A DNA stretch of 64,000 bases from contig NZ_KN050692.1 of the NCBI RefSeq assembly GCF_000745475.1, positions 62,001 to 126,000 on the forward strand, given 5' to 3'. Below are positions 48,989 to 58,275 of this stretch, piece after piece; position 1 is the first letter of the stretch; the number at the start of each line of letters is the position of its first letter. The notes below the pieces were generated by a model that had not been told where the DNA came from, searched no databases, and was given only the letters and a program-made list of their open reading frames with translations. Origin of the DNA: Allobosea sp. UNC402CLCol. GTDB taxonomy: Bacteria; Pseudomonadota; Alphaproteobacteria; Rhizobiales; Beijerinckiaceae. A program made the position numbers and the translations under genes.

Positions 48989-49315
48989 TCAGTTGAAGGT
49001 GCAGAGCCGGCGGATGGTGCGGCCGTTACGGTCGCGCGCCGTGCCGAGGCTGCTGCAGGCATCGGCGACGGGAGCCGCCTCGCCCTGTTCGCTCCGCTTC
49101 GGCGGCTCGCTGCAGATGCCGGCAGCACAACCCGTTTCGGCGTAACGCAGGCGCGCTGCGCCGGGAACGCGGAGGCGGCCCTGCTCGGCGCCGTTCAGGA
49201 TGGCGGCCGGAACGGTGGCCTGCCGGCCTTGGCCCCGGAGCTGCTGCGCCAGCGCAACGCCGGAAAGGCTCAAAATACCCAGAAGAAAAACAGTTGCCTG
49301 AAACCTGGTCGACAT
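48989..49315 (-). CDS. Small secreted protein, uncharacterised
   Basis: A 108-residue protein with a clear signal peptide (FLLGILSLSGVALA, cleaved near residue 23). The mature part has four cysteines (CAAGIC, ACSSL and CTFN), suggesting two disulfides, and the C-terminus carries RDRNGRTIRRLCTF. No domain is recognised. It reads divergently from the quinone oxidoreductase's terminator and repeat. It is a plausible periplasmic protein without assigned function. Confidence 0.7.
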   Translation of the reverse strand: MSTRFQATVFLLGILSLSGVALAQQLRGQGRQATVPAAILNGAEQGRLRVPGAARLRYAETGCAAGICSEPPKRSEQGEAAPVADACSSLGTARDRNGRTIRRLCTFN

Positions 49316-49397
49316 GACCGTCGTCCCGAAAAGATCGTCAGCATTGCGCTGGCATCCATTCGTCGCGGCGTCGTGCCGGCGGGTTCACGACGCCAAC

Positions 49398-49424
49398 AAA
49401 AAAGCGCCCGGCAAGACCGGGCGC
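49398..49424 (-). terminator. Rho-independent terminator of the quinone oxidoreductase gene
   Basis: On the minus strand GCGCCCGG-TCTTG-CCGGGCGC is followed by six T (AAAAAA at 49398-49403 on plus). It lies about 110 bp after the stop codon at 49535, beyond repeat copy 7. Confidence 0.85.
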
Positions 49425-49444
49425 AGGATGTGACCGTCGTCTGA

Positions 49445-49527
49445 CGTCATGCTCGGGCTTGACCCGAGCATCTCGGAAACCAGCTTCCTCTGGTCATGAG
49501 ATTCTCGGGTCAAGCCCGAGAATGACG
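49445..49527. repeat. Palindromic intergenic repeat, family A copy 7 (TCGGG variant)
   Basis: CGTCATGCTCGGGCTTGACC at the left and TCTCGGGTCAAGCCCGAG-AATGACG at the right. GCTCGGGCTTGACC is the inverse of GGTCAAGCCCGAG. It sits directly after the quinone oxidoreductase stop codon. Confidence 0.9.
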
Positions 49528-49534
49528 AGCAGGA

Positions 49535-50509
49535 TCAGGGGAGAAGCACCGTCGAGCCGGTCGTACCGCGCGATTCGAGCGCGCGATGGGCGTCCGCCGC
49601 GTCCTTCAATGGGAAGGTGGCGTTGACCGGTACCGTGACCTTGCCGGAGAGCACCGCGTCGAACAGGTTCTTCGCCATCGCCACCATGGTTTCGCGCTTC
49701 GCGGTGTGGGTGTTCAGCGTCGGGCGGGTGACATAGAGCGAGCCCTTGGCCGAGAGGATGCCGAGATTGAAGGCGTCGACCGGGCCGGAGGCGTTGCCGA
49801 AGGAGACCATCAGGCCGAAGGGCTTCAGCGTGTCGAGCGACTTCATGAAGGTGTCCTTGCCGACGCCGTCATAGACCACGTCGCAGAGCGCCCCGCCGGT
49901 GATCTCCTTCACCCGCGCCGCGAAATCCTCCTCGCGATAGTTGATGACGTGGTCGGCCTTGTGTGCCTTCGCCAGCTCCGCCTTTGCCTGCGAGCCGACC
50001 GTGCCGATCACGGTCGCGCCCAGAGCCTTGCCCCATTGGCAGAGGATCAGGCCGGTCGCCCCGGCCGCCGCATGGACCAGGATGGTGTCGCCCGGCTTCA
50101 CCTTGTAGGTCCGGTGCAGCAGGTACTCGGCGGTCAGCCCCTTCAGCATCATGCTGGCGGCGGCCTCGTAGGAGATGCCCTCCGGCAGCGCGACGACCGA
50201 GGCCGCCGGCACGATGCGCTCCTCGGCATAGGCGCCGTGCGCCGCGACGACCGCGACGCGATCCCCGACCTTGAACTCGGTGACGTTCGGCCCGACCGCC
50301 AGCACGTCGCCGGCGCTCTCATTGCCCAGGGTGAAAGGCAGTTGCGGCGCAGGATAGAGCCCCGAGCGGAAATAGGTGTCGATGAAATTGAGGCCGATGG
50401 CGCGGTTGCGGATGAGAATCTCGCCCGGCCCGGGCTGCGGCAGCGTGACGTCCTCGAACGCCAGAACGTCCGGGCCGCCGGTTTTATGCACGCGAATGGC
50501 TTTGACCAT
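49535..50509 (-). CDS. qor: NADPH:quinone oxidoreductase (zinc-independent MDR family)
   Basis: A 324-residue medium-chain reductase of the quinone oxidoreductase class. It lacks the zinc cysteines of alcohol dehydrogenases, has NFIDTYFRSGLYP near residue 45 and the cofactor loop VHAAAGATGLILCQWGKALGA near residue 145, and ends with VNATFPLKDAADAHRALESR. It reduces quinones with NADPH. The ATG at 50509 has GAGGGAG at good spacing; the ATG at 50518 is directly adjacent to that site and is less likely. It is divergent from the UbiH-type gene. Confidence 0.92.
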   Translation of the reverse strand: MVKAIRVHKTGGPDVLAFEDVTLPQPGPGEILIRNRAIGLNFIDTYFRSGLYPAPQLPFTLGNESAGDVLAVGPNVTEFKVGDRVAVVAAHGAYAEERIVPAASVVALPEGISYEAAASMMLKGLTAEYLLHRTYKVKPGDTILVHAAAGATGLILCQWGKALGATVIGTVGSQAKAELAKAHKADHVINYREEDFAARVKEITGGALCDVVYDGVGKDTFMKSLDTLKPFGLMVSFGNASGPVDAFNLGILSAKGSLYVTRPTLNTHTAKRETMVAMAKNLFDAVLSGKVTVPVNATFPLKDAADAHRALESRGTTGSTVLLP

Positions 50510-50644
50510 GGAAGACATCTCCCTCGAATGAATGCACCGACCATAGTTCATCGCGCGGGAAAGCAGCATCCTCGGCAAATGCAGACGCACCTTGCGACTT
50601 TGCGGCCCGTGGCCAAAACGCCGTGCATCGGATAGCGAGGGATC

Positions 50645-51820
50645 ATGAGCATGCATGCCGGGGCCTCGGTCGATATCGCCATCGTGGGAGCGGGCCCGGT
50701 CGGGCTCGCCGCGGCGCTCGCATTGGCGAGCGAGGGCCGCAGCGTCGCGCTGCTCGGCCCGCTGGCGACGCCCCGCGACGGGCGCACCGTCGCATTGCTC
50801 GACAGTTCGTGGCGGCTGCTCGCCGAACTCGGCCTGCAGGATGCGCTGCTGGAGAAGGCGGCGCCGCTTGCCGTGATGCGGCTGGTCGACGACAGCGGCA
50901 GCCTGTTCCGGCAGCCGCCGGTCGAGTTCCGCGCTTCGGAGATCGGGCTCGAGGCCTTCGGCTGGAATATCGAGAACGCCGATCTGACCGAGGTGCTGAC
51001 CGAGACCGCCCGGCAACGCGCCGGCCTGCGGCTGCTGCCGGGCCTTGTCCGCTCGATCGAGCCCGCCGCCGATTCCGTGCGGCTTTGCGGAGACGGCTTT
51101 GCGCCGCTCGGCGCGCGTCTGGTCGTCGGTGCGGATGGGCGCAACTCGCATGTCCGCGCCGTCGCGGGGATTGCAAGCCGCGACTGGCGCTATCCGCAGG
51201 TGGCGCTGACCGGCATTTTCACGCATGCCCGCGACCATCGCGAGATCTCGACCGAATTCCATACGCGCCAGGGGCCGTGCACGCTCGTTCCCCTGCCCGG
51301 CCGGCGCTCCTCGCTGGTCTGGCTGCTCGAGCCCGAGGCGGCGGAGGCCGTCGCGGCGCTCGACGATGCCGCTTTCGCCCGGCGGGTCGAGACACAGGTG
51401 CAGTCGCTGCTCGGCGCGATGAGCGTCGCGGGGCCGCGCGGACGCATCCCGATGGGTGGGCTCTCGGTGGATCGCTTCGCAGCCGGCCGCATGGCGCTGA
51501 TCGGCGAAGCCGCGCATGTCTTCCCGCCGATCGGGGCGCAGGGGCTCAATCTCGGCCTGCGCGACGTCGCGGCACTGCGCGATGCGGTCGCAGAGCGTGA
51601 CGATCCGGGCGCGGAAGGGGCAATGACCGCCTATGACGCGGCGCGGCGCACCGATGTCCGGTTGCGGACGGGCGCCGTCGATGCGCTCAACCGAACCCTC
51701 CTGAGCGATCTGCTGCCGGCCGATCTGATGCGTGGCGCGGGCCTGCTGGCGCTGTCGCGGATCGGGCCGTTGCGCCGCTTCGTCATGCGGCAAGGGCTGG
51801 CGGGCGGCGCGGCGCGGTAA
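50645..51820 (+). CDS. UbiH/UbiF/VisC-family FAD monooxygenase
   Basis: A 391-residue flavoprotein hydroxylase. FAD motifs are GAGPVGLAAALALA near residue 15, ADGRNSHVR (the DG motif) near residue 165 and MALIGEAAHVFPPIGAQGLNLG near residue 285. The layout is that of the UbiH, UbiF and UbiI ring hydroxylases of ubiquinone biosynthesis; which ring position it oxidises cannot be read here. It is preceded by a 135-bp gap shared with the divergent qor gene. A paralogue or the canonical ubi genes may lie elsewhere. Confidence 0.88.
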   Translation: MSMHAGASVDIAIVGAGPVGLAAALALASEGRSVALLGPLATPRDGRTVALLDSSWRLLAELGLQDALLEKAAPLAVMRLVDDSGSLFRQPPVEFRASEIGLEAFGWNIENADLTEVLTETARQRAGLRLLPGLVRSIEPAADSVRLCGDGFAPLGARLVVGADGRNSHVRAVAGIASRDWRYPQVALTGIFTHARDHREISTEFHTRQGPCTLVPLPGRRSSLVWLLEPEAAEAVAALDDAAFARRVETQVQSLLGAMSVAGPRGRIPMGGLSVDRFAAGRMALIGEAAHVFPPIGAQGLNLGLRDVAALRDAVAERDDPGAEGAMTAYDAARRTDVRLRTGAVDALNRTLLSDLLPADLMRGAGLLALSRIGPLRRFVMRQGLAGGAAR

Positions 51821-51828
51821 GATCCAGG

Positions 51829-51927
51829 CGTCATGCCCGGGCCTGACCCGGGATCCATGCCGGAGCATTGCCGATCAGGGTTCAGGCATGGATCCCGGAT
51901 CTCCGCTTCGCTCCGTCCGGAATGACG
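51829..51927. repeat. Palindromic intergenic repeat, family A copy 8
   Basis: CGTCATGCCCGGGCCTGACC at the left and GGATCCCGG... CCGGAATGACG at the right, with CGGGATCCATG / CATGGATCCCG inside. It begins 8 bp after the UbiH-type stop codon. Confidence 0.85.
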
Positions 51928-51967
51928 CAGCGCTTCCGTGAAAACCCAACTGACTCCAGCCTGAACT

Positions 51968-52004
51968 TCTCGGGTCTGCGCCTCGCTGCGCTCGAGAATG
52001 ACGG
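51968..52004. repeat. Partial family A repeat
   Basis: TCTCGGG at the left and CTCGAGAATGACGG at the right form an incomplete copy just after copy 8, ending 13 bp before the CoA-enzyme stop codon. Confidence 0.5.
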
Positions 52005-52016
52005 TCCAGAGTTCCG

Positions 52017-53138
52017 TCACTGTTCTCCCAGCACGATCCTGGTATCGGCGCCGCTTGCCGCGACGCGCCGCGTCTCGGCGGCCTTGTCCCGAAACACCGG
52101 TGCCAGCGGCAAAGGCGTCGAGACGAGCCGGCGCCCGCCCGGCTCCTGTGCCTGGGCGTCGAGCAGGCCGCGCGCCGTGACATGCGGGTCGGCGACCGCC
52201 TCCTCCAGCGTGCGGACCACGGTGCAGCAGCAGTCGAGCGGCTCCAGATGGGTGCGCCAATGCGCGGCGCTCTCGCCGGCGATGATCGCGGCGATGGCAG
52301 CGCGCGTCGCTTGCGGGTTGCGGCGGTCGTCGCGCAGGGCCTCGTCGAGGCCGATGCCTTCGCAGAAGCCCTGCCAGAATTTCGGCTCCAGCGCTCCGAC
52401 GGCAAGAAACCAGCCATCGGCGGTCTCGTAAAGGCCGTAGCGCGGGCTCGCGCCCGTCAAAAGCGCCTCGCCGCCATCCGGGAAAGAGCCGGTCGCCTGG
52501 CCCTGCGCCAGCCCGTACCAGGCGAAGGTCGGCATGGCGTCGGCCATGGCGATGTCGAGATGGCAGCCCTGCCCGCTGCGCTCGCGCTGGCGCAGCGCCA
52601 GCAGGATGTTGAGCACCGCCGGCATGGTGCCGCCGGCAATGTCGGCGACCAGCGGCGGCGGCAGCGGCGGGGCGGCGCCACGCTGCAGCGACTGGCCGAG
52701 CAGGCCGCCGACCGCCTGGTAGTTGATGTCGTGGCCCGCCTCCTGCGCGCGCGGCCCGTCCTGGCCGTAGCCGCTGATCGAACAGTAGATCAGGCGCGGA
52801 TTGAGCGCGGCCAGCGCTTCGTAGCCGAAGCCGAGGCGCTCCATCACGCCCGGCCGGAACTGCTCGATCAGGATGTCGGCCTGAGCGACCAGTGGCTTCA
52901 GCCGCTCCAGCGCATCGGGCGCCTTCAAATCGAGCTCGACGCTCTGCTTGCCGCGATTGAGCACGGCGAAGGGAGCGGACGTCTCGCCGAAGCGCGGCGG
53001 AAAGCCGCGCATGTCCTCGCCGCCCGGCCGCTCGATCTTGATCACCCGCGCCCCGGCTTCCGAAAGAAACAGGCTCGCCAGCGGGCCGGGCAGCAGGGTC
53101 GAGAAGTCGAGAACCAGCAGATCGTCCAGCGGCAGCAT
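52017..53138 (-). CDS. CaiB/BaiF-family enzyme, alpha-methylacyl-CoA racemase-like
   Basis: A 373-residue member of the CoA-transferase family III. LDFSTLLPGPLASLFLSEAGA, IKIERPGGEDMRG and LDLKAPDALERL are family segments. The active-site pattern resembles alpha-methylacyl-CoA racemase: His in GHDINYQAVGG and Asp in VADIAGGTMPAV, and a catalytic acid further on is likely. Hence racemisation of 2-methylacyl-CoA thioesters is more likely than CoA transfer. The start at 53138 (MLPLDDLLVLDFS) is the normal N-terminus. The AEC transporter lies upstream, 11 bp away. Confidence 0.85.
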   Translation of the reverse strand: MLPLDDLLVLDFSTLLPGPLASLFLSEAGARVIKIERPGGEDMRGFPPRFGETSAPFAVLNRGKQSVELDLKAPDALERLKPLVAQADILIEQFRPGVMERLGFGYEALAALNPRLIYCSISGYGQDGPRAQEAGHDINYQAVGGLLGQSLQRGAAPPLPPPLVADIAGGTMPAVLNILLALRQRERSGQGCHLDIAMADAMPTFAWYGLAQGQATGSFPDGGEALLTGASPRYGLYETADGWFLAVGALEPKFWQGFCEGIGLDEALRDDRRNPQATRAAIAAIIAGESAAHWRTHLEPLDCCCTVVRTLEEAVADPHVTARGLLDAQAQEPGGRRLVSTPLPLAPVFRDKAAETRRVAASGADTRIVLGEQ

Positions 53139-53149
53139 GGGCGGCTTTC

Positions 53150-54121
53150 TCAGTGGAAGAGATCGGCCGCTATCCTGCCTGTCTTCACCAGCCACAGGAA
53201 GCCCGGCAGCGTGATCATCGAGACGATGGTGCCGACGAGGATGCAGGCCGAGGCGCGCTCGACGCCGACCCTGTACTGCGTCGAGATGACGAAAATGTTC
53301 AGCGCCGGCGGCAGCGCCGCCATGATGAGCGCGACATAGATCCAGTTCGCCGGAATGCCGCCGACGGCCGAGAGCAGCAGCCAGACCAGCAGCGGATGCA
53401 GCAGGAGCTTGATGACGACGAGACCCGGCACCTCGCCCGGCATCGACTTCATCGGCCTCAGCGCCACCGTGACGCCAAGCAGGAAGAGCGCGCAGGGCGC
53501 GGCCGCCTGCGAGAGCCAGAGCGTCATCCGGTCGATCGCAGTGGGGAGCTCGAATTTGAGATAGCTTGCCAGCACGCCGGCCAGTGTCGCGACATTGAAG
53601 GGATGGGTCAGCACCCGCCAGACCACCTCGCGCAGCGTGGCGGCGAGGCTGCGTTTCTCGACGCCCGCGAAAGCCATCAGGAGCGGCACGAGCGAAAACA
53701 GCAGGACGCTGTCGAAGACGAAGATCAGCACGACCGGGGCGCTGGCCTCCGGCCCGAGCGCAGCCAGGATCAGGGGCGGCCCCATATAGCCGATGTTGGA
53801 ATAGGCGCCCGCGACGCCCTGCATCACGGCCTGGGGCATGTTGCCATGCGCATGCTTGAGCCCGAGCGCGAAGGAGAGACAGAAGGCGCAGAAGGTCGCC
53901 GTGGTGGTGCAGGCGATGAACTTCCAATTGGCGAGCTCGCTCAACGGCTTGTCGGCGATCAGCCGATAGAACAAGGGCGGCAGCGCGACATAGATCAGGA
54001 AGAACTGCAGCCAGGCGAGCCCCTCCTCCGGCAATTGCTTCCAGCGGCCGATGACGAAGCCGAGCAGGATCAGCCCGAAGAAGGGCGCGACCAGATTGAA
54101 GATGCTGAGAAGGTCGGCCAT
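53150..54121 (-). CDS. AEC-family transporter
   Basis: A 323-residue membrane protein of the auxin efflux carrier (malonate/MdcF-like) family with ten predicted hydrophobic segments. Family features are GWKQLP-type first loop (VIGRWKQLPEEG), QGVAGAYSNIGYMGPPL, APCALFLLGVTVAL and MAALPPALNIFVISTQY. It probably exports or imports organic anions. It ends 11 bp before the CoA-enzyme gene on the same strand, so the two may form an operon and share a carboxylate pathway; this is inference. Confidence 0.88.
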   Translation of the reverse strand: MADLLSIFNLVAPFFGLILLGFVIGRWKQLPEEGLAWLQFFLIYVALPPLFYRLIADKPLSELANWKFIACTTTATFCAFCLSFALGLKHAHGNMPQAVMQGVAGAYSNIGYMGPPLILAALGPEASAPVVLIFVFDSVLLFSLVPLLMAFAGVEKRSLAATLREVVWRVLTHPFNVATLAGVLASYLKFELPTAIDRMTLWLSQAAAPCALFLLGVTVALRPMKSMPGEVPGLVVIKLLLHPLLVWLLLSAVGGIPANWIYVALIMAALPPALNIFVISTQYRVGVERASACILVGTIVSMITLPGFLWLVKTGRIAADLFH

Positions 54122-54294
54122 CGCGAAACGTTCGGATCCTTATGGGTGCCGACCGAACCGGCCGGGTGATCCGTCGATGGCTGGATCAGGTGGCCAAAAA
54201 GCTTCCGGGCCGGCGCGTGCACAGGCCCCGAAGTGGATGGCAGCGCCTCGAAACAATCCGAAGGATCGGCCCGGAGCCTAAAACCCGGGCGCGA

Positions 54295-55410
54295 TCAGTT
54301 GGCAATCCCCGCCCGCGGCCGCGCCCCATTCGCTGGAAGCAAGGCGCCGGCCGCGGCCAGCCCGGTCAGGGTGGACTTCGTCCAGCTCTGAGCCGGGCGC
54401 TCCACAAAACGCCAGATCAGGCAGGACAAAACCAGCAGCACCAGCGTCACCGCCGCAACAAGGGCCGCCGGCGAAAGCGCATCGCCCAGCCGGTTGAACG
54501 CGACATAGCCGATGTGCTGATGCAGCAGGTAGAACGGATAGGTCAGCCCGCCAATGGCCAGCGTCACCCCCGACGGCAGCGGCAGGCGTGGAAACCTGAT
54601 CGCAGCCGCCACGATCGCGACGATCGCCACGCAGGAAGCGGCGACGGCGAAGTCGTCATAGGCAGCGTGGTAGTTCGCCCTGTACCACTGCGTCAGTTCG
54701 AGAGCTTGATAGATGGCCACGGTCGTGGTGAGCGTGAGAAGGGCGAGGTTGCGCCGCGTATGTCCGTCCCGGAAGGCGGCATAGAGCAGGAGCCCAGCGC
54801 AGAAGAACGCGCTCTGATCGGTCAGGAGGAGATAGCGCAGGATTTTGCTGGACAGGAAGGCGCGATCGAGAACGGAAACCAGAAGCCAGACGAGAACGAT
54901 GAGCGGATAGCGATCGCGCCGAAAAGCTCCCAGCGCCATCAGCAGGAGAACCCAGCCGTAGAAGATCACTTCGTAGAAGATCGACCAGTAGGAGCCATCC
55001 ATGGCCTGATAACCGAGCAGCTCGGGCTTGATGACCAGATTCGCTGCCCATTGCGCAGCGCTGGCCTGCAGGAACGGCGCGCCCCAGGCGAGCACCACCA
55101 GAAAGGTGAGCGTCATGCAGAGCAGGAAAGTGGGATAGATCCGGGCGAAGCGAGCAATGGCGAACTGAAGCGGCGTCCGCCCCTCGGCGGAATAGGCGAT
55201 CACGAAGCCACTGATCACGAAGAAAAGCGGCACGCCAAGATAGCCGTATTTCAGCACGCTCTCGCCGGCCGGCAGCGACGTCTGCGTAAAGCCGATCGCC
55301 AGACCGCAGAACCCGAAATGGAACAATGCGACCGACAACGCCGCGAGAAGGCGCAGGCCGTCGAGCGTTTCGAGGCGAAGACCGGGCTGGAGGTGGTTCG
55401 GCTGACTCAT
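54295..55410 (-). CDS. Acyltransferase family 3 protein (OafA/YrhL-like)
   Basis: A 371-residue integral membrane acyltransferase with about ten hydrophobic segments. LETLDGLRLLAALSVALFHF carries the conserved basic and His residues of the family, followed by GVPLFFVISGFVIAYSAEG, RFARIYPTFLLCM and GSYWSIFYEVIFYGW. Such enzymes add acetyl or other acyl groups to sugars of surface polysaccharides. No polysaccharide cluster is adjacent; the ligase-like protein at 36034 is 18 kb away. The C-terminal hydrophilic tail is short, so no SGNH domain is attached. Confidence 0.9.
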   Translation of the reverse strand: MSQPNHLQPGLRLETLDGLRLLAALSVALFHFGFCGLAIGFTQTSLPAGESVLKYGYLGVPLFFVISGFVIAYSAEGRTPLQFAIARFARIYPTFLLCMTLTFLVVLAWGAPFLQASAAQWAANLVIKPELLGYQAMDGSYWSIFYEVIFYGWVLLLMALGAFRRDRYPLIVLVWLLVSVLDRAFLSSKILRYLLLTDQSAFFCAGLLLYAAFRDGHTRRNLALLTLTTTVAIYQALELTQWYRANYHAAYDDFAVAASCVAIVAIVAAAIRFPRLPLPSGVTLAIGGLTYPFYLLHQHIGYVAFNRLGDALSPAALVAAVTLVLLVLSCLIWRFVERPAQSWTKSTLTGLAAAGALLPANGARPRAGIAN

Positions 55411-55674
55411 GGCTCACGTCACGTTTCGGCACAGGTTCCGGGCGATGCGGCTCACGCAGCAAGCCGCGCGCCAGACCGTTGGGAGCCTTCATGGTTTCGC
55501 CAGACCGCCGCAGGTCAAGGATATTGATCCTAGGCATATTTACCTAATTCGCCGGTTGAGCTTATTTTCCTAAAGCCTTATCTCTTCGAAGCCCCCTTCC
55601 CGCTCGACAAAGGCATGATGGACGGCCTCGCCAAGGCATGCTCACATTCGCTGCATCGCAGCATGGAGCCCCCG

Positions 55675-56724
55675 ATGACGAGCAAGACGCCACGCCAGTT
55701 CTTCCGGCCGCTCGCCATCGGCGCCCCCGAGCCCTATCGGGAACTCCCGCTCAAGCTCGAAAGAATGATCCATTTCGTGCCGCCCCACCTGGAGAAGGTG
55801 CGCGCCAAGGTCGGCGAGCTCGCCGGCCAGGTCGATATCGTGCTCGGCAATCTCGAGGATGCGATCCCGGTCGAGGCCAAGCAGGCGGCGCGCGACGGCT
55901 TCATCGCCATGGGCAAGGCGGTCGATTTCGGCAAGACCGGGCTGTGGACCCGCGTCAATGCGCTGAACTCGCCCTGGTTCCTCGACGACATCACCGCGAT
56001 CATGGCCGAGATCGGCGGCAAGCTGGACGTCGTGATGGTACCGAAGGTCGAAGGGCCGTGGGACATCCACTATGTCGACCAGCTGCTCGCGCAGTTCGAG
56101 GCACGCCATGCGCTGCCCAAGCCGATCCTGATCCACGCCATCCTGGAGACGGCCGAGGGCGTGAAGAATGTCGAGGCGATCGCCACCGCCTCGCCGCGCA
56201 TGCATGGCATGAGCCTCGGCCCCGCCGACCTCGCCGCCTCGCGCGCGATGAAGACCACCCGCGTCGGCGGCGGGCACCCCGAATACAAGGTGATCGCCGA
56301 CCCCTCTCCCGATGGCGGCCCGCGCGCCGTCGCCCAGCAGGATCTCTGGCACTACACGCTGGCCAAGATGGTCGATGCCTGCGCGGCGGCGGGCATCAAG
56401 CCCTTCTACGGTCCCTTCGGCGATTTCGCCGATGCGGCCGCCTGCGAGGCGCAGTTCCGCAACGCCTTCCTGCTCGGCTGCGCCGGCGCCTGGACGCTGC
56501 ACCCCTCGCAGATCGAGATCGCCAAGCGGGTGTTCAGCCCGGACCCGACCGAGGTGATCTTCGCCAAGCGCATCCTGGAAGCGATGCCGGACGGCTCGGG
56601 AGCGGTCATGATCGACGGAAAAATGCAGGACGACGCGACCTGGAAGCAGGCGAAAGTGATCGTCGATCTGGCGCGGCAGGTTGCCGCAAGGGATCCGGCA
56701 TTAGCAGAACGTTACGGATTGTGA
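55675..56724 (+). CDS. mcl: HpcH/HpaI-family lyase, L-malyl-CoA/beta-methylmalyl-CoA lyase-like
   Basis: A 349-residue aldolase-family enzyme. The metal and CoA motifs IVLGNLEDAIPVEAK (near residue 60), VNALNSPWFLDDI, VVMVPKVEGPWD and HAILETAEGVKN are those of malyl-CoA/citryl-CoA lyases, and MHGMSLGPADLAASRAM continues the family pattern. It would split malyl-CoA to acetyl-CoA and glyoxylate. The ATG at 55675 follows GGAG by 6 bases; in-frame ATGs at 55615-55663 are weaker. A glyoxylate-using aminotransferase is encoded at 25432, but they are not an operon. Confidence 0.85.
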   Translation: MTSKTPRQFFRPLAIGAPEPYRELPLKLERMIHFVPPHLEKVRAKVGELAGQVDIVLGNLEDAIPVEAKQAARDGFIAMGKAVDFGKTGLWTRVNALNSPWFLDDITAIMAEIGGKLDVVMVPKVEGPWDIHYVDQLLAQFEARHALPKPILIHAILETAEGVKNVEAIATASPRMHGMSLGPADLAASRAMKTTRVGGGHPEYKVIADPSPDGGPRAVAQQDLWHYTLAKMVDACAAAGIKPFYGPFGDFADAAACEAQFRNAFLLGCAGAWTLHPSQIEIAKRVFSPDPTEVIFAKRILEAMPDGSGAVMIDGKMQDDATWKQAKVIVDLARQVAARDPALAERYGL

Positions 56725-56837
56725 TGGGACTGCGTCCTTGGCTCGATTGATTTTGACGCATTTACGACGCATTGCTCTCGCAAGGGCGGCGACGACCCCG
56801 GCCGGCAAAGGATCGGCGGGGATAGCGTAGGTTTGTC

Positions 56838-57167
56838 ATGGAAGCGCGTTCGGCCAAATTCTGCATCGGGCAAGTGGTCAAACACCGCATCTATCCGTTT
56901 CGCGGGGTCATCTTCGACGTCGACCCGGTCTTCTCCAACACCGATGAGTGGTGGGAGGCGATTCCGGAGAACATGCGCCCGTCGAAGGACCAGCCCTTCT
57001 ACCATCTCTTCGCGGAGAACGAGGAGACGGAATACGTCGCCTATGTCTCCGAGCAGAATCTCGTCGTCGATGATTCCGGCGAGCCGGTCCGCCATCCGCG
57101 GGCGCGCGAGTTCTTCCGCCGCGACCGCAAGGGGCGCTACCGGATCGACCGCACCGGATTGAACTGA
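56838..57167 (+). CDS. hspQ: Heat-shock protein HspQ
   Basis: A 109-residue HspQ (YccV family) hemimethylated-DNA-binding domain protein. Signature segments are FCIGQVVKHRIYPFRGVIFDVDP, NTDEWWEAIP and QPFYHLFAENEETEYVAYVSEQNL. In enteric bacteria HspQ is a Lon specificity factor. It starts with MEARSAKFCIGQ at 56838. A perfect bidirectional terminator at 57221-57250 separates it from the convergent IalB-like gene. Confidence 0.93.
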   Translation: MEARSAKFCIGQVVKHRIYPFRGVIFDVDPVFSNTDEWWEAIPENMRPSKDQPFYHLFAENEETEYVAYVSEQNLVVDDSGEPVRHPRAREFFRRDRKGRYRIDRTGLN

Positions 57168-57220
57168 GGGCGACGCCCCAGCGCCCAAGCCCCTGCGCGC
57201 TGACGTTTTTGCTCAAAAGA

Positions 57221-57250
57221 AAAAGGCCGACCCTTTCGGGCCGGCCTTTT
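57221..57250. terminator. Bidirectional terminator between hspQ and the IalB-like gene
   Basis: AAAAGGCCGACCC-TTTC-GGGCCGGCCTTTT: an almost perfect stem flanked by an A run and a T run, so it works on both strands for the convergent genes. Confidence 0.9.
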
Positions 57251-57272
57251 CGATTCTCGACCTGTTGCCCGA

Positions 57273-58067
57273 TCAGGGCTTCGGCGGCGTCGCCGGGGCA
57301 GTGCCGGGAGCAGGCGCGGCACCGGGAGCTGCGCCCGGGGCGGCGTTGGCGCCGCCGGCGCCGAGCCGCTGGCGCAGCTCTTCCTGGCGCTTCGCCACCT
57401 CGTCCTGAAGCTTCTTCTGCTGCTCCTCGAGCACCTTCGGGTCGATCGGCGCGCCGTCGAAGCCCTTGGCGAAATCGGCGAGCGGGATCTGGAAGGTCAC
57501 CTCGCGGGCGCCCTGGTTCTGGACGCTGACGTTGAGGTTGGTGCCCTTCTTCATCGAATTGATGAAGTCGTCCTTGATCTGCGCCTCGGCGAAGCAGCCG
57601 TTCGGGAAGCAGATCGCATAGCGGCCGCCGACCGGCTGGGCGCTGTCGACACCGAAGCGGATGCCCGGCTGGAGCAGGAGGCCGAGCGGCATCAGGAAGC
57701 GCACGATCTTGTTCGGATCGCCCTTCACGTCATAGATCGCGACGGCCAGCACCGGCTGGTCCTGATCCGAGACGAAGTCGCGGGTCGTGTAGCAGATTTC
57801 CTTGTTGGCGGCCTGGTCCTTGCCGCAGACCTTGGTCCAGCTGGTCTGCTCCGGATTGGACTTGACCTGCACGACGGTGGGGCCGGCAGGCGCGGCAGCG
57901 CCGGGCTGCTGGGCGGGAGCGGCCGGCTGCTGGGCCGGGGCGGCCGGACGCGCGGGCGCCGGCCGCTGGGCCGGGGCCTGAGCGAAGGCCGCGATGGGCG
58001 AAAAGCCCACGGCCGCGCTGAGCACGAGCGCCAGGGCAGACGATGACAAGCGAAACGGAGCGGGCAT
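57273..58067 (-). CDS. Invasion-associated locus B-type secreted protein
   Basis: A 264-residue periplasmic protein of the IalB family. A signal peptide (FRLSSSALALVLSAAVGFSP, cleaved near AFA) is followed by an Ala/Pro/Gln-rich stretch (about 30-70). The IalB domain has SWTKVCGKDQAANKEICYTTRDF, YDVKGDPNKIVRFLMPLGLLL and GRYAICFPNGCFAEAQI, with two Cys pairs. A low-complexity Ala/Pro/Gly tail and a coiled-coil-like EEQQKKLQDEVAKRQEEL segment end it. Role is unknown outside Bartonella. The start at 58067 begins the signal peptide. Confidence 0.87.
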   Translation of the reverse strand: MPAPFRLSSSALALVLSAAVGFSPIAAFAQAPAQRPAPARPAAPAQQPAAPAQQPGAAAPAGPTVVQVKSNPEQTSWTKVCGKDQAANKEICYTTRDFVSDQDQPVLAVAIYDVKGDPNKIVRFLMPLGLLLQPGIRFGVDSAQPVGGRYAICFPNGCFAEAQIKDDFINSMKKGTNLNVSVQNQGAREVTFQIPLADFAKGFDGAPIDPKVLEEQQKKLQDEVAKRQEELRQRLGAGGANAAPGAAPGAAPAPGTAPATPPKP

Positions 58068-58275
58068 TCCTTGCTTTTCCTCACAGGCGAATTCGGGATC
58101 ACGACTTCGCAAGCCGCGTGCGTCACCGCCGGCGGCCCAATCGCATGGTTGCGCCGGCCACCGCAAGCCGTGCACATCAAGGGCGATTGAGGCGTTTGAA
58201 TGACACCCGCCCTCGCCTTTAGCGAGTTCGCCCGCCCAATTCCAGCCCGAATAACTGCCTGACGAGCCCATCCCC